Positions 42,549 through 52,071 of a stretch of 58,369 nt of DNA are shown here, one piece after another. Position 1 is the first letter of the stretch, and every line of letters begins with the position of its first letter. The notes under the pieces were generated by a model. The model saw only the letters and a list, made by a program, of their open reading frames with translations, searched no databases and was not told where the DNA came from. The stretch comes from Clostridiales bacterium (GTDB taxonomy: Bacteria > Bacillota > Clostridia > Oscillospirales > Oscillospiraceae). The translations under genes and the position numbers were made by a program. Location of the stretch: NCBI GenBank assembly GCA_004556345.1, contig SFHQ01000006.1:1-58369 (forward strand). Direction: 5' to 3'.

Positions 42549-43160
42549 TTAACGGGCTTCCGCCTCGCCGCCGGTGACGTGGTCGAAGATGACCTGCAGC
42601 AGTTCCTCTTTCCCCAGGCCCTTCTCGGCGGAGAAGGAGATCACGGGAGTGTCCTCGTCCAGCTCCAGCGTCTCGCGGATGCGGGCCAGGTTCGGCGCCC
42701 ACTCGCTCTTTTTGATCTTGTCGTGCTTGTTGGCCACGACCACGAAGGGGCAGCCGGCGTTCTTGAACCACTGGGCCATGACGCAGTCGTCGGCGGTGGG
42801 CTTGTGGCGCAGGTCCACGATGAGCACGCCCAAGGTCATGAGGGACGTGTCAGCAAACCACTGCTCAATGAGCTTTCCCCACCTGGCCCGCTCCTGCTTG
42901 GAGACCTTGGCATAGCCATAGCCGGGCAGGTCCACCAGGTAGACCTTCTTGTCGATGAGGAAGTAGTTGATGTGGGTGGTCTTGCCGGGGGCGGAGCCGA
43001 CGCGAGCCAGGTTTTTCCGGTTCAGAATGCGGTTGATGACCGAGGACTTGCCCACGTTGGACCGCCCGGCAAAGGCGATCTGCGGCAGCCGGTCCCGCGG
43101 GCAGTCGGATATTTTGGCGGCGGAGCGGATAAACTCCGCGTTCTGTGTGTTCACGCGCAT
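42549..43160 (-). CDS. engB: GTPase EngB (YsxC/YihA), 50S assembly factor
   Basis: A single-domain GTPase of 203 residues required for assembly of the large ribosomal subunit. G1 is GRSNVGKSS, followed by PGKTTHINYF (switch region), DLPGYGYAK (G3) and NKHDK (G4). Start ATG at 43160 is favoured over one two codons earlier because the site GGGAGG then has normal spacing. It sits directly after lon, the usual position. Confidence 0.95.
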   Translation of the reverse strand: MRVNTQNAEFIRSAAKISDCPRDRLPQIAFAGRSNVGKSSVINRILNRKNLARVGSAPGKTTHINYFLIDKKVYLVDLPGYGYAKVSKQERARWGKLIEQWFADTSLMTLGVLIVDLRHKPTADDCVMAQWFKNAGCPFVVVANKHDKIKKSEWAPNLARIRETLELDEDTPVISFSAEKGLGKEELLQVIFDHVTGGEAEAR

Positions 43161-43175
43161 GGTCATGTTCCTCCC

Positions 43176-45623
43176 TTACGCCTGGATCACGGCGGTCTGC
43201 GCCGGGGCAGCTTCCGTGGGCGTGGCGGTCAGCTCCTCTCCCTGCTCGGCCTGGGCCAGAGGCGGATGCTCCAAGGCGTGGGCCAGCACCTGGTCCACGT
43301 GAGAGACCGGGATAAAGTGCAGGGCACTGCGGACGGTCTGGTCGATCTCTTCCAGGTCGGCCTCGTTGTCCTGGGGAATGAGGACTGTGTGGATGCCGTT
43401 GCGGAGAGCCGCCATAGACTTCTCCCGCAGGCCGCCGATGGGCAGCACCCGGCCCCGCAGGGTCACCTCACCGGTCATGGCCACGTCACCCCGGACGGGG
43501 ATGCCGGTGAGGGCGGAGACCATGGCCGTGGTGATGGTCACGCCGGCGGAGGGGCCGTCCTTGGGCACTGCGCCCTCCGGGAAGTGGATGTGGATGTCCT
43601 TTTCCTTGTAGAAGTCCGTGTCGATCCCCAGCTGGGCCGCCCGGCTGCGGATATAGGTGAAGGCCGCCCGTGCGGACTCCTTCATCACGTTGCCCAGGTT
43701 GCCGGTCAGCTCCACCTTGCCGGAACCAGGGACCACGTTGGCCTCGGCCTCCAGCAGGGTCCCGCCCACGGCGGTCCAGGCCAGACCGTTGACCAGGCCC
43801 ACCTGATTCTCCAGGCCGTTCTTCTCCGGGTGATACTTCCGGGTACCCAGGAATTTTTCCAGGTTGTCCCCGGTCACATGGGCCTGCTTGTACTCCTCGG
43901 AGACAATGCCCATGGCAGCTTTTCGGCACAAGGCTCCGATCTCTCGCTCCAGCACACGGACGCCGGACTCGCGGGTGTAGGACACGATGGTCTCCCGGAT
44001 GGCCGCGTCGGTCATCCGCACCTGGCTCTTCTTCAGGCCGTGGCGCTTGAGCTGCTTGGGCAGCAGGTAGCTCTTGGCGATCTGCAATTTTTCCTCGTCG
44101 GTGTAGCTTGGCAGCTCGATGACCTCCATCCGGTCCAGCAGGGGGCGCGGGATGGTCGAGGTGGTGTTGGCCGTCGTGATGAACAGCACGTCGGACAGGT
44201 CAAAGGGCAGCTCCACGAAATGGTCCCGGAAGGTGGCGTTCTGCTCTGCGTCCAGCACCTCCAGCAGCGCGGAGGCGGGGTCGCCCCGCATGTCGCTTCC
44301 CATCTTGTCGATCTCATCCAGCAAGATCAGCGGGTTTCTCGTGCCCGCCTGGCGCACGGCGTTGATGATGCGGCCGGGCATAGCCCCGACGTAGGTCTTC
44401 CGGTGGCCCCGGATGTCGGCCTCGTCGTGGACACCGCCCAGGGAGATGCGGGCCAGCTTCCGATTCAAGGCCCTGGCCATGGACATGCCGATGGAGGTCT
44501 TGCCCACGCCGGGAGGGCCAACCAGGCAGATGATCTGCCCCTTCAAATGGGGTGCCAGCTGCTTCACGGCCACAAACTCCAGGATGCGCTCCTTGACCTT
44601 TTCCAGGCCAAAGTGATCCGCATCCAAGATCTTTCGGGCGGCCGCGACGCTGGCCCGCTCCTTGGATGTCTTGGTCCAGGGCAGCTCCAAGCACACGTCC
44701 AGGTAGTTGCGCAGGACAGAGGCCTCGGCGGAGCCGTAGGGCTGCTTTTCCAGGTGCATGACCTCTTTCAGCAGCTTCTCCTCCACCTCTTCGGGCAGGC
44801 GGGCGTCCGCGATCTGGCGGCGATAGGCGGCGATCTCGTTGTCGCCGTCCTCCCCCAGCTCCTCCTGGATCACCCGTACCTGCTCCCGCAGGAAGGCGTC
44901 CTTCTGGTTCTGGGACATGTTCTCCTGGACCTGGCGCTGGATGTTCTGCTCCATCTCCAGGATCTCCACCTCCCGGTGGAGCAGCCGGTTCATGCGGTTG
45001 AGCCGGTTCACCGGGCGCTGGTCCTCCAGGATGGACTGCTTGTCCAGCACCCGCATGGAAACGTTCTGGGCGATGAAGTCCGCGATATAGCCGGGGTCCT
45101 CGCTGGACATGATGTTCATCAGCATCTCGGTGGTCGCGTTTTTGGGGGACAGCTCCGTGTAGCGGTCGAAGAGCTCATAGGCCCGGCGGATCACCGCCTC
45201 GGCCCGCAGGGAGTTGGGCTTTCCCTCGATGTGGACCTTCTCCTCCTCCACGGGGACGATCTTGCCCTCCAGATAAGGCTCGGTCTGGGTCATGGTCCGC
45301 AGGACGGCCCGGCGCTGGCCCTCCACCATGACCCGGACGGTCTTACCGGGCAGGCGCAGGATCTGGCGCACCTGGGCGATGGTGCCCGCGGAGAAAAGAT
45401 CCTTTTTCTCCGGCTCCTCCACCCGGATGTCCTTCTGGGCCACCAGGAAGACGGGGCTGTTGGTGGACATGGCCTCCTCCACCGCCTTCACCGAGGCCTC
45501 CCGGCCCACGTCAAAGTGGACCATCATCTTGGGGTAGACCACCAGGCCCCGCAGGGCCAGGACGGGCATCGTGATGGGGTCCGGGTCGTAAAACGGTGTT
45601 TCGTTCTTTGCTTCTTCAGACAT
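43176..45623 (-). CDS. lon: ATP-dependent Lon protease
   Basis: A cytoplasmic AAA+ serine protease of 815 residues. The N-terminal domain carries the ITMPVLALRGLVVYPKM block; the ATPase domain has Walker A GPPGVGKTSIG, LILLDEIDKMGSDMRGDP as Walker B, and the protease domain has the catalytic serine in PKDGPSAG with the dyad lysine in the following PVRG-GEVTLRG region. ATG at 45623 is chosen; further upstream codons do not match the family. The length is normal. Confidence 0.96.
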   Translation of the reverse strand: MSEEAKNETPFYDPDPITMPVLALRGLVVYPKMMVHFDVGREASVKAVEEAMSTNSPVFLVAQKDIRVEEPEKKDLFSAGTIAQVRQILRLPGKTVRVMVEGQRRAVLRTMTQTEPYLEGKIVPVEEEKVHIEGKPNSLRAEAVIRRAYELFDRYTELSPKNATTEMLMNIMSSEDPGYIADFIAQNVSMRVLDKQSILEDQRPVNRLNRMNRLLHREVEILEMEQNIQRQVQENMSQNQKDAFLREQVRVIQEELGEDGDNEIAAYRRQIADARLPEEVEEKLLKEVMHLEKQPYGSAEASVLRNYLDVCLELPWTKTSKERASVAAARKILDADHFGLEKVKERILEFVAVKQLAPHLKGQIICLVGPPGVGKTSIGMSMARALNRKLARISLGGVHDEADIRGHRKTYVGAMPGRIINAVRQAGTRNPLILLDEIDKMGSDMRGDPASALLEVLDAEQNATFRDHFVELPFDLSDVLFITTANTTSTIPRPLLDRMEVIELPSYTDEEKLQIAKSYLLPKQLKRHGLKKSQVRMTDAAIRETIVSYTRESGVRVLEREIGALCRKAAMGIVSEEYKQAHVTGDNLEKFLGTRKYHPEKNGLENQVGLVNGLAWTAVGGTLLEAEANVVPGSGKVELTGNLGNVMKESARAAFTYIRSRAAQLGIDTDFYKEKDIHIHFPEGAVPKDGPSAGVTITTAMVSALTGIPVRGDVAMTGEVTLRGRVLPIGGLREKSMAALRNGIHTVLIPQDNEADLEEIDQTVRSALHFIPVSHVDQVLAHALEHPPLAQAEQGEELTATPTEAAPAQTAVIQA

Positions 45624-45706
45624 AGGGATCCACTTCCTTTCCGGCAGCAAGCGCTGCGGGGTCCGGCCCGTTTTGTCCCAAAACAAAAGGGCCGGAAACT
45701 ATGGCA

Positions 45707-45740
45707 AGAGGGCGGAGAAGTTTCCCCCTCCGCCCTGCTG
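45707..45740 (-). promoter_or_regulatory. hairpin between clpX and lon
   Basis: AGGGCGGAG...CTCCGCCCT forms a strong hairpin in the 142-base gap between the clpX stop and the lon start on the minus strand. No good T tract follows, so it is more likely an mRNA-processing or partial attenuation element than a full terminator. Confidence 0.35.
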
Positions 45741-45765
45741 TGTCGTTTCGGTTGTTGGGTCTGGG

Positions 45766-47085
45766 TCAGCCGACGCTGTCCTGGTGGGCCAGGCCACCGC
45801 TCTGGGCCTGCAAGGCCGCAGCGCCCAGCTTGTGGCGGGGCGGCCGTTCCGGGTCCCGGATGATCTGGGGGGGCTGGCCGTCCTTCACGCTCTCCGGGGT
45901 AATGTCCACCTCGGTGATGGTGCCGTCGGAAGGGATGTCATACATGACCTGGGTCATGACGCCCTCCAGCACGGCCCGCAGCCCTCTGGCGCCGATGCCG
46001 CGCTCGACGGACTTGTCCGCCACGGCCTCCAGGGCGCCGGGGGTAAAGACCAGCTTCACGTCGTCGTATTCCAGCAGCTTCTGATACTGCTTGACCAAAG
46101 CGTTCTTCGGCTCGGTCAGGATGCGCACCAGGTCCTCCCGGCTCAGGGGGGAGAGGGCGGTGATGGCCGGCAGACGGCCCACCAGTTCGGGGATGATGCC
46201 GAACTTGAGCAGGTCGTGGGGCTGGATCTGCTTGAGCACGTCCCGCCGTTCCAGCTCGGCCTTGCTCATGATCTCGGCGCCGAAGCCGATGCCCTTCTGG
46301 TTGATGCGCTTTTCGATGATCTTCTCCACGCCGTCGAATGCGCCGCCGCAGATGAAGAGGATGTTCTTCGTGTTCACCTGGATAAACTCCTGGTGGGGAT
46401 GCTTGCGGCCGCCCTGGGGGGGGACATTGGCCACAGTGCCCTCTAAGATCTTCAGCAGGGCCTGCTGCACGCCCTCGCCGGAAACATCGCGGGTGATGGA
46501 GGTATTTTCGCTCTTTCGGGCGATCTTATCCATCTCGTCGATGTAAATGATGCCGCGCTCCGCCTGCTCGATGTCGTAGTCGGCGGCCTGGACCAGGCGC
46601 AGGAGGATGTTCTCCACGTCGTCGCCCACGTAGCCGGCCTCGGTGAGGGTGGTGGCATCGGCGATGGCAAAGGGTACGTTCAGGATCTTGGCCAGGGTCT
46701 GGGCCAGCAGGGTCTTGCCGCTGCCGGTGGGGCCGATGAGCAGGATGTTGCTCTTTTGCAGCTCCACGTCGTCGCCGCCGCCGAAATAGATCCGTTTATA
46801 GTGGTTGTACACCGCCACGGACAGGGCGACCTTCGCCGTATCCTGCCCGATGACATATTCGTCCAGATATGCCTTGATCTCACGGGGGGTGGGGATGGTG
46901 TCTGGCATATCGGGGTCGATCATCTGCCCCTCCGGCGGCGTCATGTTCTCCAGAATATCCATGCACAGGTGGACACACTCATTGCAGATGTACGCGCCGG
47001 GTCCGGCAATGATCTTGGCCACCTGGTCCTGGTGCTTGCCGCAGAAGGAGCAGCGAATGGCTCGTTTTTCATCGTTTTTGGACAA
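45766..47085 (-). CDS. clpX: ATP-dependent Clp protease ATPase subunit ClpX
   Basis: The unfoldase partner of ClpP, 439 residues. A zinc-binding domain with cysteines in RCSFCGKHQDQV and CNECVHLCMD is followed by AAA+ Walker A GPTGSGKTLLA, Walker B GIIYIDEMDKIARK and the sensor region. The IGF-type loop that docks on ClpP is expected here as KGIGFGAEI (IGF present). A TTG start at 47085 is used, following AGAGGTG. Confidence 0.96.
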   Translation of the reverse strand: MSKNDEKRAIRCSFCGKHQDQVAKIIAGPGAYICNECVHLCMDILENMTPPEGQMIDPDMPDTIPTPREIKAYLDEYVIGQDTAKVALSVAVYNHYKRIYFGGGDDVELQKSNILLIGPTGSGKTLLAQTLAKILNVPFAIADATTLTEAGYVGDDVENILLRLVQAADYDIEQAERGIIYIDEMDKIARKSENTSITRDVSGEGVQQALLKILEGTVANVPPQGGRKHPHQEFIQVNTKNILFICGGAFDGVEKIIEKRINQKGIGFGAEIMSKAELERRDVLKQIQPHDLLKFGIIPELVGRLPAITALSPLSREDLVRILTEPKNALVKQYQKLLEYDDVKLVFTPGALEAVADKSVERGIGARGLRAVLEGVMTQVMYDIPSDGTITEVDITPESVKDGQPPQIIRDPERPPRHKLGAAALQAQSGGLAHQDSVG

Positions 47086-47112
47086 AACCGTTTCACCTCT
47101 TTCTGACGCAGG

Positions 47113-47141
47113 AAAAAGGGGGACGCCTGCGCCCCCCTTGG
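47113..47141 (-). terminator. intrinsic terminator or attenuator between clpP and clpX
   Basis: On the minus strand an AAGGGGG-CGC/GCG-CCCCCTT hairpin is followed by TTTTTCC. It may reduce clpX transcription relative to clpP. Confidence 0.65.
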
Positions 47142-47154
47142 TTTCCTGTCTCGA

Positions 47155-47736
47155 TCAGCGCTTATCGATCACTTTGTCGATCAGGCCATATTCCATGGCC
47201 TCCTGCGCGGACATGAAATTGTCGCGCTCGCAGTCTGCGGTGACCACATCCAGGGGCTTGCCGGTGTTTTCCGAAAGAATGTGGTTCATGCGCTTTTTGA
47301 TCACTTCCAGGCGCTTGAGATGGATCGCCATGTCCGTGATCTGGCCCTGGGTGCCGGCGGAGGGCTGGTGGATCATGATCTCCGCGTTGGGCAGCGCCAT
47401 GCGCTTGCCCTTGGTCCCTGCGGCCAGCAGGAACGCGCCCATGCTGGCTGCCATGCCGATGCAGATGGTGGAAACGTCGCACTTGATATACTGCATGGTG
47501 TCATAGATGGCCATGCCGGCAGTGACGGAACCACCGGGGCTGTTGATATAGAACTGGATGTCCTGGTCGGGGTTCTGGGACTCCAGGTACAGCAGCTGGG
47601 CCACGATGAGGCTGGCGGTGGTATCATTGACCTCTTCCGAGAGGAAGATGATCCGGTCATTGAGCAGACGGGAGAAAATATCGTAGGAACGCTCTCCCCG
47701 GTTGGTCTGCTCCACTACATAGGGCACTAAACTCAT
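47155..47736 (-). CDS. clpP: ATP-dependent Clp protease proteolytic subunit ClpP
   Basis: A 193-residue serine protease subunit that forms two seven-membered rings and works with ClpX. The catalytic serine is in GMAASMGAF, the histidine in MIHQPSAGTQG, the aspartate in TADCERD. The ATG at 47736 (MSLVPYVVEQTNRGER) matches the family start and has AAAGGAGATC before it; an upstream in-frame ATG at 47757 would be inside that site. Confidence 0.97.
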   Translation of the reverse strand: MSLVPYVVEQTNRGERSYDIFSRLLNDRIIFLSEEVNDTTASLIVAQLLYLESQNPDQDIQFYINSPGGSVTAGMAIYDTMQYIKCDVSTICIGMAASMGAFLLAAGTKGKRMALPNAEIMIHQPSAGTQGQITDMAIHLKRLEVIKKRMNHILSENTGKPLDVVTADCERDNFMSAQEAMEYGLIDKVIDKR

Positions 47737-47788
47737 TAGCTTGATCTCCTTTTCCATTCAGAGCAAAGTATGCCCGCCTGACGGAAAA

Positions 47789-49318
47789 TTATTCCTCACC
47801 CTTGGGCTCTTCAGCCTTCTTCTTGCGGGTGGTCTTCTTGGGGGCTTCCTCGCCCTCTTCGGTGGTCTTCTTGGCTCTGGTCTTCTTGGCGGCGGGCTTC
47901 TTCTCCTCGCCGTCGGCGGTCTCCTCGGTCTTCTTCTTGCGGGTGGTCTTCTTGGGCTTCTCCTCTGCCTTCTCCTCGGCAGGCTCGTCCTTGGTGACCT
48001 CGGTGACCTTGATCTCGCCGGACTCTTCGTCGGCGGTGATCAGGTGGGGCTTGGCCTCGGCAGCCACGGCGGCCATGGCGCGGTCGCGGGCCAGGTCGAC
48101 CTTCAGGCCGTTCTTGTCCAGCCCCTCGATGACGCGCTCATAGGGCACGTTCAGGTTGGCAGCGGCCTTCTTGATCTCCTCGTCCACGTCCTCGTCGGAG
48201 ACGGTGATGCCCTCGGCGGCGACCACGGCGTCCAGAGCCAGCTGCTGCTTGATCTGCATCTCGGCAGGCTCCTTCAGGTCGCTGCGCAGCTTGTCCATGT
48301 CCATCTGCATGTACTGCAGGTACATCTCCAGGCTGATGCCCTGCTGCTCCAGGCGGGCAGCGTAGTTGTTCATCAGGCTGTCGATCTGGGCGTTCACCAT
48401 AGCCTCAGGCAGCTCGATGTCGATCTGGTCGCACAGCTGGCCCAGCAGAGCCTGGCGGAACTTGGCCTCGCTCTGGGCCATGTTGCGGTCGATGATCTTC
48501 TGCTTCAGGTCATCCTTAAACTCTGCCAGGGTGTCGAACTCGGACACATCCTTGGCAAACTCGTCGTCGATGGTGGGGACCTTCTTCTCCTTGACCTCGA
48601 TGCACTTGACGGTGAACTGGACGGGCTTGCCGGCCAGGTCCTCTGCGTGATAGTTCTCAGGGAAGGTCAGGTCGATGGTCTTCTCGTCGCCGGCCTTCAT
48701 GCCCACGACGCCTTCCTCGAAGCCGGGGATGAAGGTGTGGGAGCCCAGGGCCAGCTCATAGCCCTTGGCAGCGCCGCCGTCGAAGGGCACGCCGTCCTTG
48801 CGGCCTTCATAGTCCATGACCATGCTGTCGCCCAGTTCGGCGGCACGGTCCACAGGCTCCAGCTGGGTAGCGCGGTCAACGAACTGCTTCAGCTCGTTCT
48901 CCACGGAGGTCTCGGTAACGGTGGGCAGGACCTTGTCGGCCTCCAGGCCCTTATACTGCTTCAGGGTAACAACGGGACGAACGGTCACGGTTGCCTTAAA
49001 GGTAAAGCCCTCCTTCCCCAGAGACAGGATCTCCACCTGGGGGGGAGCCACAAAGTCCAGGCCCTTTTCCACGATGGCGTCCTGGCAAGCCTGGGGATAG
49101 ATCTCCTCCACGGCGTCTTCATAGAACACACCGGCGCCATACATGCCCTCGATGACTTTACGGGGGGCCTTGCCCTTCCGGAAACCAGGCACGGAGATGT
49201 TGCCGCGGCTCTTACGATAGGCCTGATCCAGGCCAGCCTCGAACTCCTCCTGGCCGACCTCGATGGTCAGCTCGACCTGAAACTTCTCTTTGTTTTCAAC
49301 AACGCTCTTGACATTCAT
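47789..49318 (-). CDS. tig: trigger factor with a lysine-rich C-terminal extension
   Basis: A ribosome-bound chaperone and peptidyl-prolyl isomerase, 509 residues. The ribosome-binding signature GFRKGK lies near residue 47 (VPGFRKGKAPRKVI), the FKBP-like isomerase domain contains DGVPFDGGAAKGYELALG and FIPGFEEGVVG, and the C-terminal chaperone domain follows. Usual trigger factors are about 430 residues; here residues 434-509 form a repetitive tail of lysine, glutamate and threonine (KKTTRKKK twice, KKTRAKK once). The ATG at 49318 follows AGGAGGAAAAAGGAC. It heads the tig-clpP-clpX-lon-engB set, as in many Firmicutes. Confidence 0.95.
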   Translation of the reverse strand: MNVKSVVENKEKFQVELTIEVGQEEFEAGLDQAYRKSRGNISVPGFRKGKAPRKVIEGMYGAGVFYEDAVEEIYPQACQDAIVEKGLDFVAPPQVEILSLGKEGFTFKATVTVRPVVTLKQYKGLEADKVLPTVTETSVENELKQFVDRATQLEPVDRAAELGDSMVMDYEGRKDGVPFDGGAAKGYELALGSHTFIPGFEEGVVGMKAGDEKTIDLTFPENYHAEDLAGKPVQFTVKCIEVKEKKVPTIDDEFAKDVSEFDTLAEFKDDLKQKIIDRNMAQSEAKFRQALLGQLCDQIDIELPEAMVNAQIDSLMNNYAARLEQQGISLEMYLQYMQMDMDKLRSDLKEPAEMQIKQQLALDAVVAAEGITVSDEDVDEEIKKAAANLNVPYERVIEGLDKNGLKVDLARDRAMAAVAAEAKPHLITADEESGEIKVTEVTKDEPAEEKAEEKPKKTTRKKKTEETADGEEKKPAAKKTRAKKTTEEGEEAPKKTTRKKKAEEPKGEE

Positions 49319-49438
49319 GTCCTTTTTCCTCCTGTGAAATGCCGTTTTTGGGCGCGAGGGCCTCGAAAAGGGCATCGTATTGCAGTATATATAGGCTATC
49401 TTATCAGATTCTGATCCGAATTACCAGCCTTTTTTTCT

Positions 49439-50131
49439 TTAATCTAAGATTTTTTCCGGTTGGAAGTTGAGATAGTCCGCCGAGACCAGCCGGTAGGCCA
49501 CGCCGTTCCAGGTGCTCTGCACCGCTCGGCGCAGGCTTTTCCCGTGGAGGTGGCCATAGTAGCAGGTGGTCACGCCGTACTGGGTCAGAAGGTCCAGCAC
49601 CGGCGGACACCGGTAGCCCTTGAAGATGGGGGGGTAGTGGAGAAAGCACAGCTTTTCCTTGTCTCCGGCGGCTTTCAGGGACGTCTCTAAGCGCCCCACC
49701 TCCCGGTTTAAGATCTTCTCGTTCTGGGCCTTGTCCGGCCCCTCCTCTTCAAAGAACCAGCCCCGGCTGCCACACAGGGCTACGTTACCATAAAAATAAC
49801 AGGTATTGTGTAGAATTTTGAGGCTCGTGAACCCCTTTTCCTCAAAAAAGCGGGTCATCTTCGCCATGCTGTTCCACCAGTAGTCGTGGTTGCCCTTGAG
49901 CAGGATCTTGGTGCCGGGCCAGGCGTCCAGCCAGGCGAAGTCTGCCTCGGCCTCCTCCAGACTCATGCCCCAGGAGATGTCGCCGGGGATGACCAGGGTG
50001 TCCTCCGGCCGCAGGATCGAAAATCCCTCGGCCAGCTTGTCCAGATACCCCTGCCACACCCCACCGAAGACATCCATGGGCTTGTTCACCGACAGAGACA
50101 GGTGGGTATCGCCAAGGGTATACAGTGCCAC
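49439..50131 (-). CDS. metallophosphoesterase (calcineurin-like)
   Basis: A 230-residue member of the two-metal calcineurin-like phosphatase superfamily. Metal ligands lie in GDTHLS at residues 7-12, GDISWGMS, GNHDYWW and a final GHLHGKS. Such proteins may hydrolyse phosphodiesters or nucleotides; the substrate is unknown. The GTG start follows AAGGAGGCACCT. It sits 10 bases after the thrC stop, in the same strand. Confidence 0.88.
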   Translation of the reverse strand: MALYTLGDTHLSLSVNKPMDVFGGVWQGYLDKLAEGFSILRPEDTLVIPGDISWGMSLEEAEADFAWLDAWPGTKILLKGNHDYWWNSMAKMTRFFEEKGFTSLKILHNTCYFYGNVALCGSRGWFFEEEGPDKAQNEKILNREVGRLETSLKAAGDKEKLCFLHYPPIFKGYRCPPVLDLLTQYGVTTCYYGHLHGKSLRRAVQSTWNGVAYRLVSADYLNFQPEKILD

Positions 50132-50141
50132 AGGTGCCTCC

Positions 50142-51629
50142 TTACTTCAGCATCTCCAGCACCACGTCCTCCATCTTCTCCTTGTCCACGCTCTCGGTGA
50201 AGCGCACGGCCTTGTTCCGCAGGGAGGCCAGGGGCACAGGGGCGGGGCGGTTCGTGGTCTGGGAGAGCTGGTCCAGGGCGTCGATGCCGTCCTGGACCTC
50301 GGCCACGCCCAGGCTGTGCAGCACGCTGTCGCAGAACTTGAAGGGGCTGGCGGTGGAGACGAAGACGGTCTTGTTGGTGTCGCCGGTCTCCCGGCGGTAC
50401 TTCTCCATCACGTCGTAAGCCACAGCGGTGTGGGGATCGATGAGGTAGTTGTACTTCTTCCAGACCTCGGCGATGACCTTGCCGGTCTCCTCCTCGCTGC
50501 AGAAGCCGCCGTAGAAATCGGACTTGAGCTTTGCCTTGATCTCGTCGGAGACCGTATAGCCGCCGTGCTTGTTCAGCTGCTGCATGTAGTCGGCCACCAG
50601 CTTGTCGTCCTGGCCGGACAGAGCAAAGAGCAGGCGCTCCAGATTGCTGGAGACCAGGATGTCCATGGAGGGAGACATGGTGGTGTGGAAGGGGCGGTTG
50701 CGGTCATAGGTGCCGGTAGCCAGGAAGTCGGTCAGCACGTTGTTGCTGTTGGAGGCGCAGATGAGCTTGCCCACGGGCAGGCCCATCTGACCGGCGTACC
50801 AGCAGGCCAGGATATTGCCGAAGTTGCCGGTGGGCACGCAGTAGTTGACCTTCTCGCCCATTTGGATCTTGCCCAGGTTCAGCAGGTCGCAGTAGGCGGA
50901 GATGTAATAGACCAGCTGCGGCAGGATCCGGCCCCAGTTGATGGAGTTGGCAGAGGACAGGAAGTAGCCCCGCTTTGCCAGATCGTCCCGCAGACGCTCG
51001 TCGGAGAAGAGGGTCTTCACGCCGGTCTGGGCATCGTCGAAGTTGCCGTGGACGGCGCACACGCCGACGTTGCCGCCCTCCTGGGTCTGCATCTGCAAGG
51101 CCTGGACCTTGGACACGCCGTCCTTGGGATAAAAGACCAGGATCTTGGTGCCCTTCACGTCCTTAAAGCCTTCCAGCGCAGCCTTGCCGGTGTCGCCGGA
51201 GGTGGCCACCAGGATGCAGACGGTCTTCTTCTCGTTGTTCTTCACCAGGGAAGCAGACAGCAGGTGGGGCAGGATCTGCAAAGCCATGTCCTTAAAGGCA
51301 GAGGTGGGGCCATGCCACAGCTCCAGGCAGTAGGTGTCGTCGTTCAGAGGATGCAGGGGGGCGACCTTGGGGTCGTCAAACTTGGTGCTGGCATACCCGG
51401 CCTCGGTGAAGGAAGTCAGTTCTTCCTCGGAGAAGTTGTCCAGGAACAGCTTCATCACGGCCACGGCCCGCTGGGCGTAGGTCTTGCCGCGCAGGTCCTC
51501 CAGCATCTCCGGGGTCAGCTTGGGGAAGACTTCGGGGGTCAGCAGACCGCCGTCGTCGGCCAGACCCTGGGCGATGGTCTCGCTGGCAGACAGGAACACG
51601 TTCTTATTTCGGGTGCTTACATACTTCAT
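50142..51629 (-). CDS. thrC: threonine synthase
   Basis: A PLP enzyme of fold type II that converts O-phosphohomoserine to threonine. 495 residues, of the longer yeast-like class. The cofactor lysine is expected in the LWHGPTSAFKDMALQ block near residue 110, and the phosphate loop in VATSGDTGKAALEG. The start ATG at 51629 (MKYVSTRN) is favoured by AAAGG upstream; a GTG at 51638 is also possible. Confidence 0.95.
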   Translation of the reverse strand: MKYVSTRNKNVFLSASETIAQGLADDGGLLTPEVFPKLTPEMLEDLRGKTYAQRAVAVMKLFLDNFSEEELTSFTEAGYASTKFDDPKVAPLHPLNDDTYCLELWHGPTSAFKDMALQILPHLLSASLVKNNEKKTVCILVATSGDTGKAALEGFKDVKGTKILVFYPKDGVSKVQALQMQTQEGGNVGVCAVHGNFDDAQTGVKTLFSDERLRDDLAKRGYFLSSANSINWGRILPQLVYYISAYCDLLNLGKIQMGEKVNYCVPTGNFGNILACWYAGQMGLPVGKLICASNSNNVLTDFLATGTYDRNRPFHTTMSPSMDILVSSNLERLLFALSGQDDKLVADYMQQLNKHGGYTVSDEIKAKLKSDFYGGFCSEEETGKVIAEVWKKYNYLIDPHTAVAYDVMEKYRRETGDTNKTVFVSTASPFKFCDSVLHSLGVAEVQDGIDALDQLSQTTNRPAPVPLASLRNKAVRFTESVDKEKMEDVVLEMLK

Positions 51630-51696
51630 CGTATTCACAACCTTTGCTTAGGATTTTTTTAGAATAGAGCTTGGTGTCTTGAACTATGACTCCGCT

Positions 51697-52071
51697 TCAA
51701 AAAGCGTTCTCTAAATGATAGATGGTGGGCAGCACCGTCTCCACCCCCTGGGGGGCGTAGACCTCGACCACATCGAACCGGGGCTGCAGCCGCGACGGGT
51801 GCTGGGAAAGATAGCGCAGGGCGGCCGTCCTCACCTTCCGCTGCTTGGCCGGGGTCACGGATTCCCGCGCCTGGGCCAGGTCCGCGTCCTTGCGGAGCTT
51901 GACCTCTACGAAGCAGAGATACGGCTCTCGGACAAGGATCAGGTCGATCTCCCCTTCCCGGCAGCGAAAGCGGGTGTCCAGCAGGCGGTAGCCCTGCCCT
52001 TGCAGGTACTCCGCCGCCTTCCGCTCGCCCCACTGGCCCAGGCCGGAGTGGTCTCCTCCCCGGCTGCTCAC
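51697..52071 (-). CDS. yraN: YraN-family putative endonuclease-like protein (UPF0102)
   Basis: A short protein, 124 residues from a GTG overlapping the rnhB stop codon (GTGA). It has the restriction-enzyme-like block with catalytic acid and lysine: REGEIDLILVREPYLCFVEVKLR, preceded by GLGQWGERKAAEYL. Its cellular role is unknown, though UPF0102 genes commonly follow rnhB as here. An ATG at 52107 is possible but would overlap rnhB by 40 bases. Confidence 0.85.
   Translation of the reverse strand: MSSRGGDHSGLGQWGERKAAEYLQGQGYRLLDTRFRCREGEIDLILVREPYLCFVEVKLRKDADLAQARESVTPAKQRKVRTAALRYLSQHPSRLQPRFDVVEVYAPQGVETVLPTIYHLENAF

Noticed and set aside
42504..45863. A 1119-codon open frame on the plus strand
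   Set aside because: It is the antisense of engB and lon. The composition (long G/H/L/V/D-rich runs) is the usual shadow of high-GC coding sequence, and both minus-strand genes have complete family motifs.
47800..48020. Repetitive GC/CTT-rich block suspected as a repeat array
   Set aside because: The repeats encode the KKTTRKKK-type tail of trigger factor in frame; no CRISPR-like spacing.
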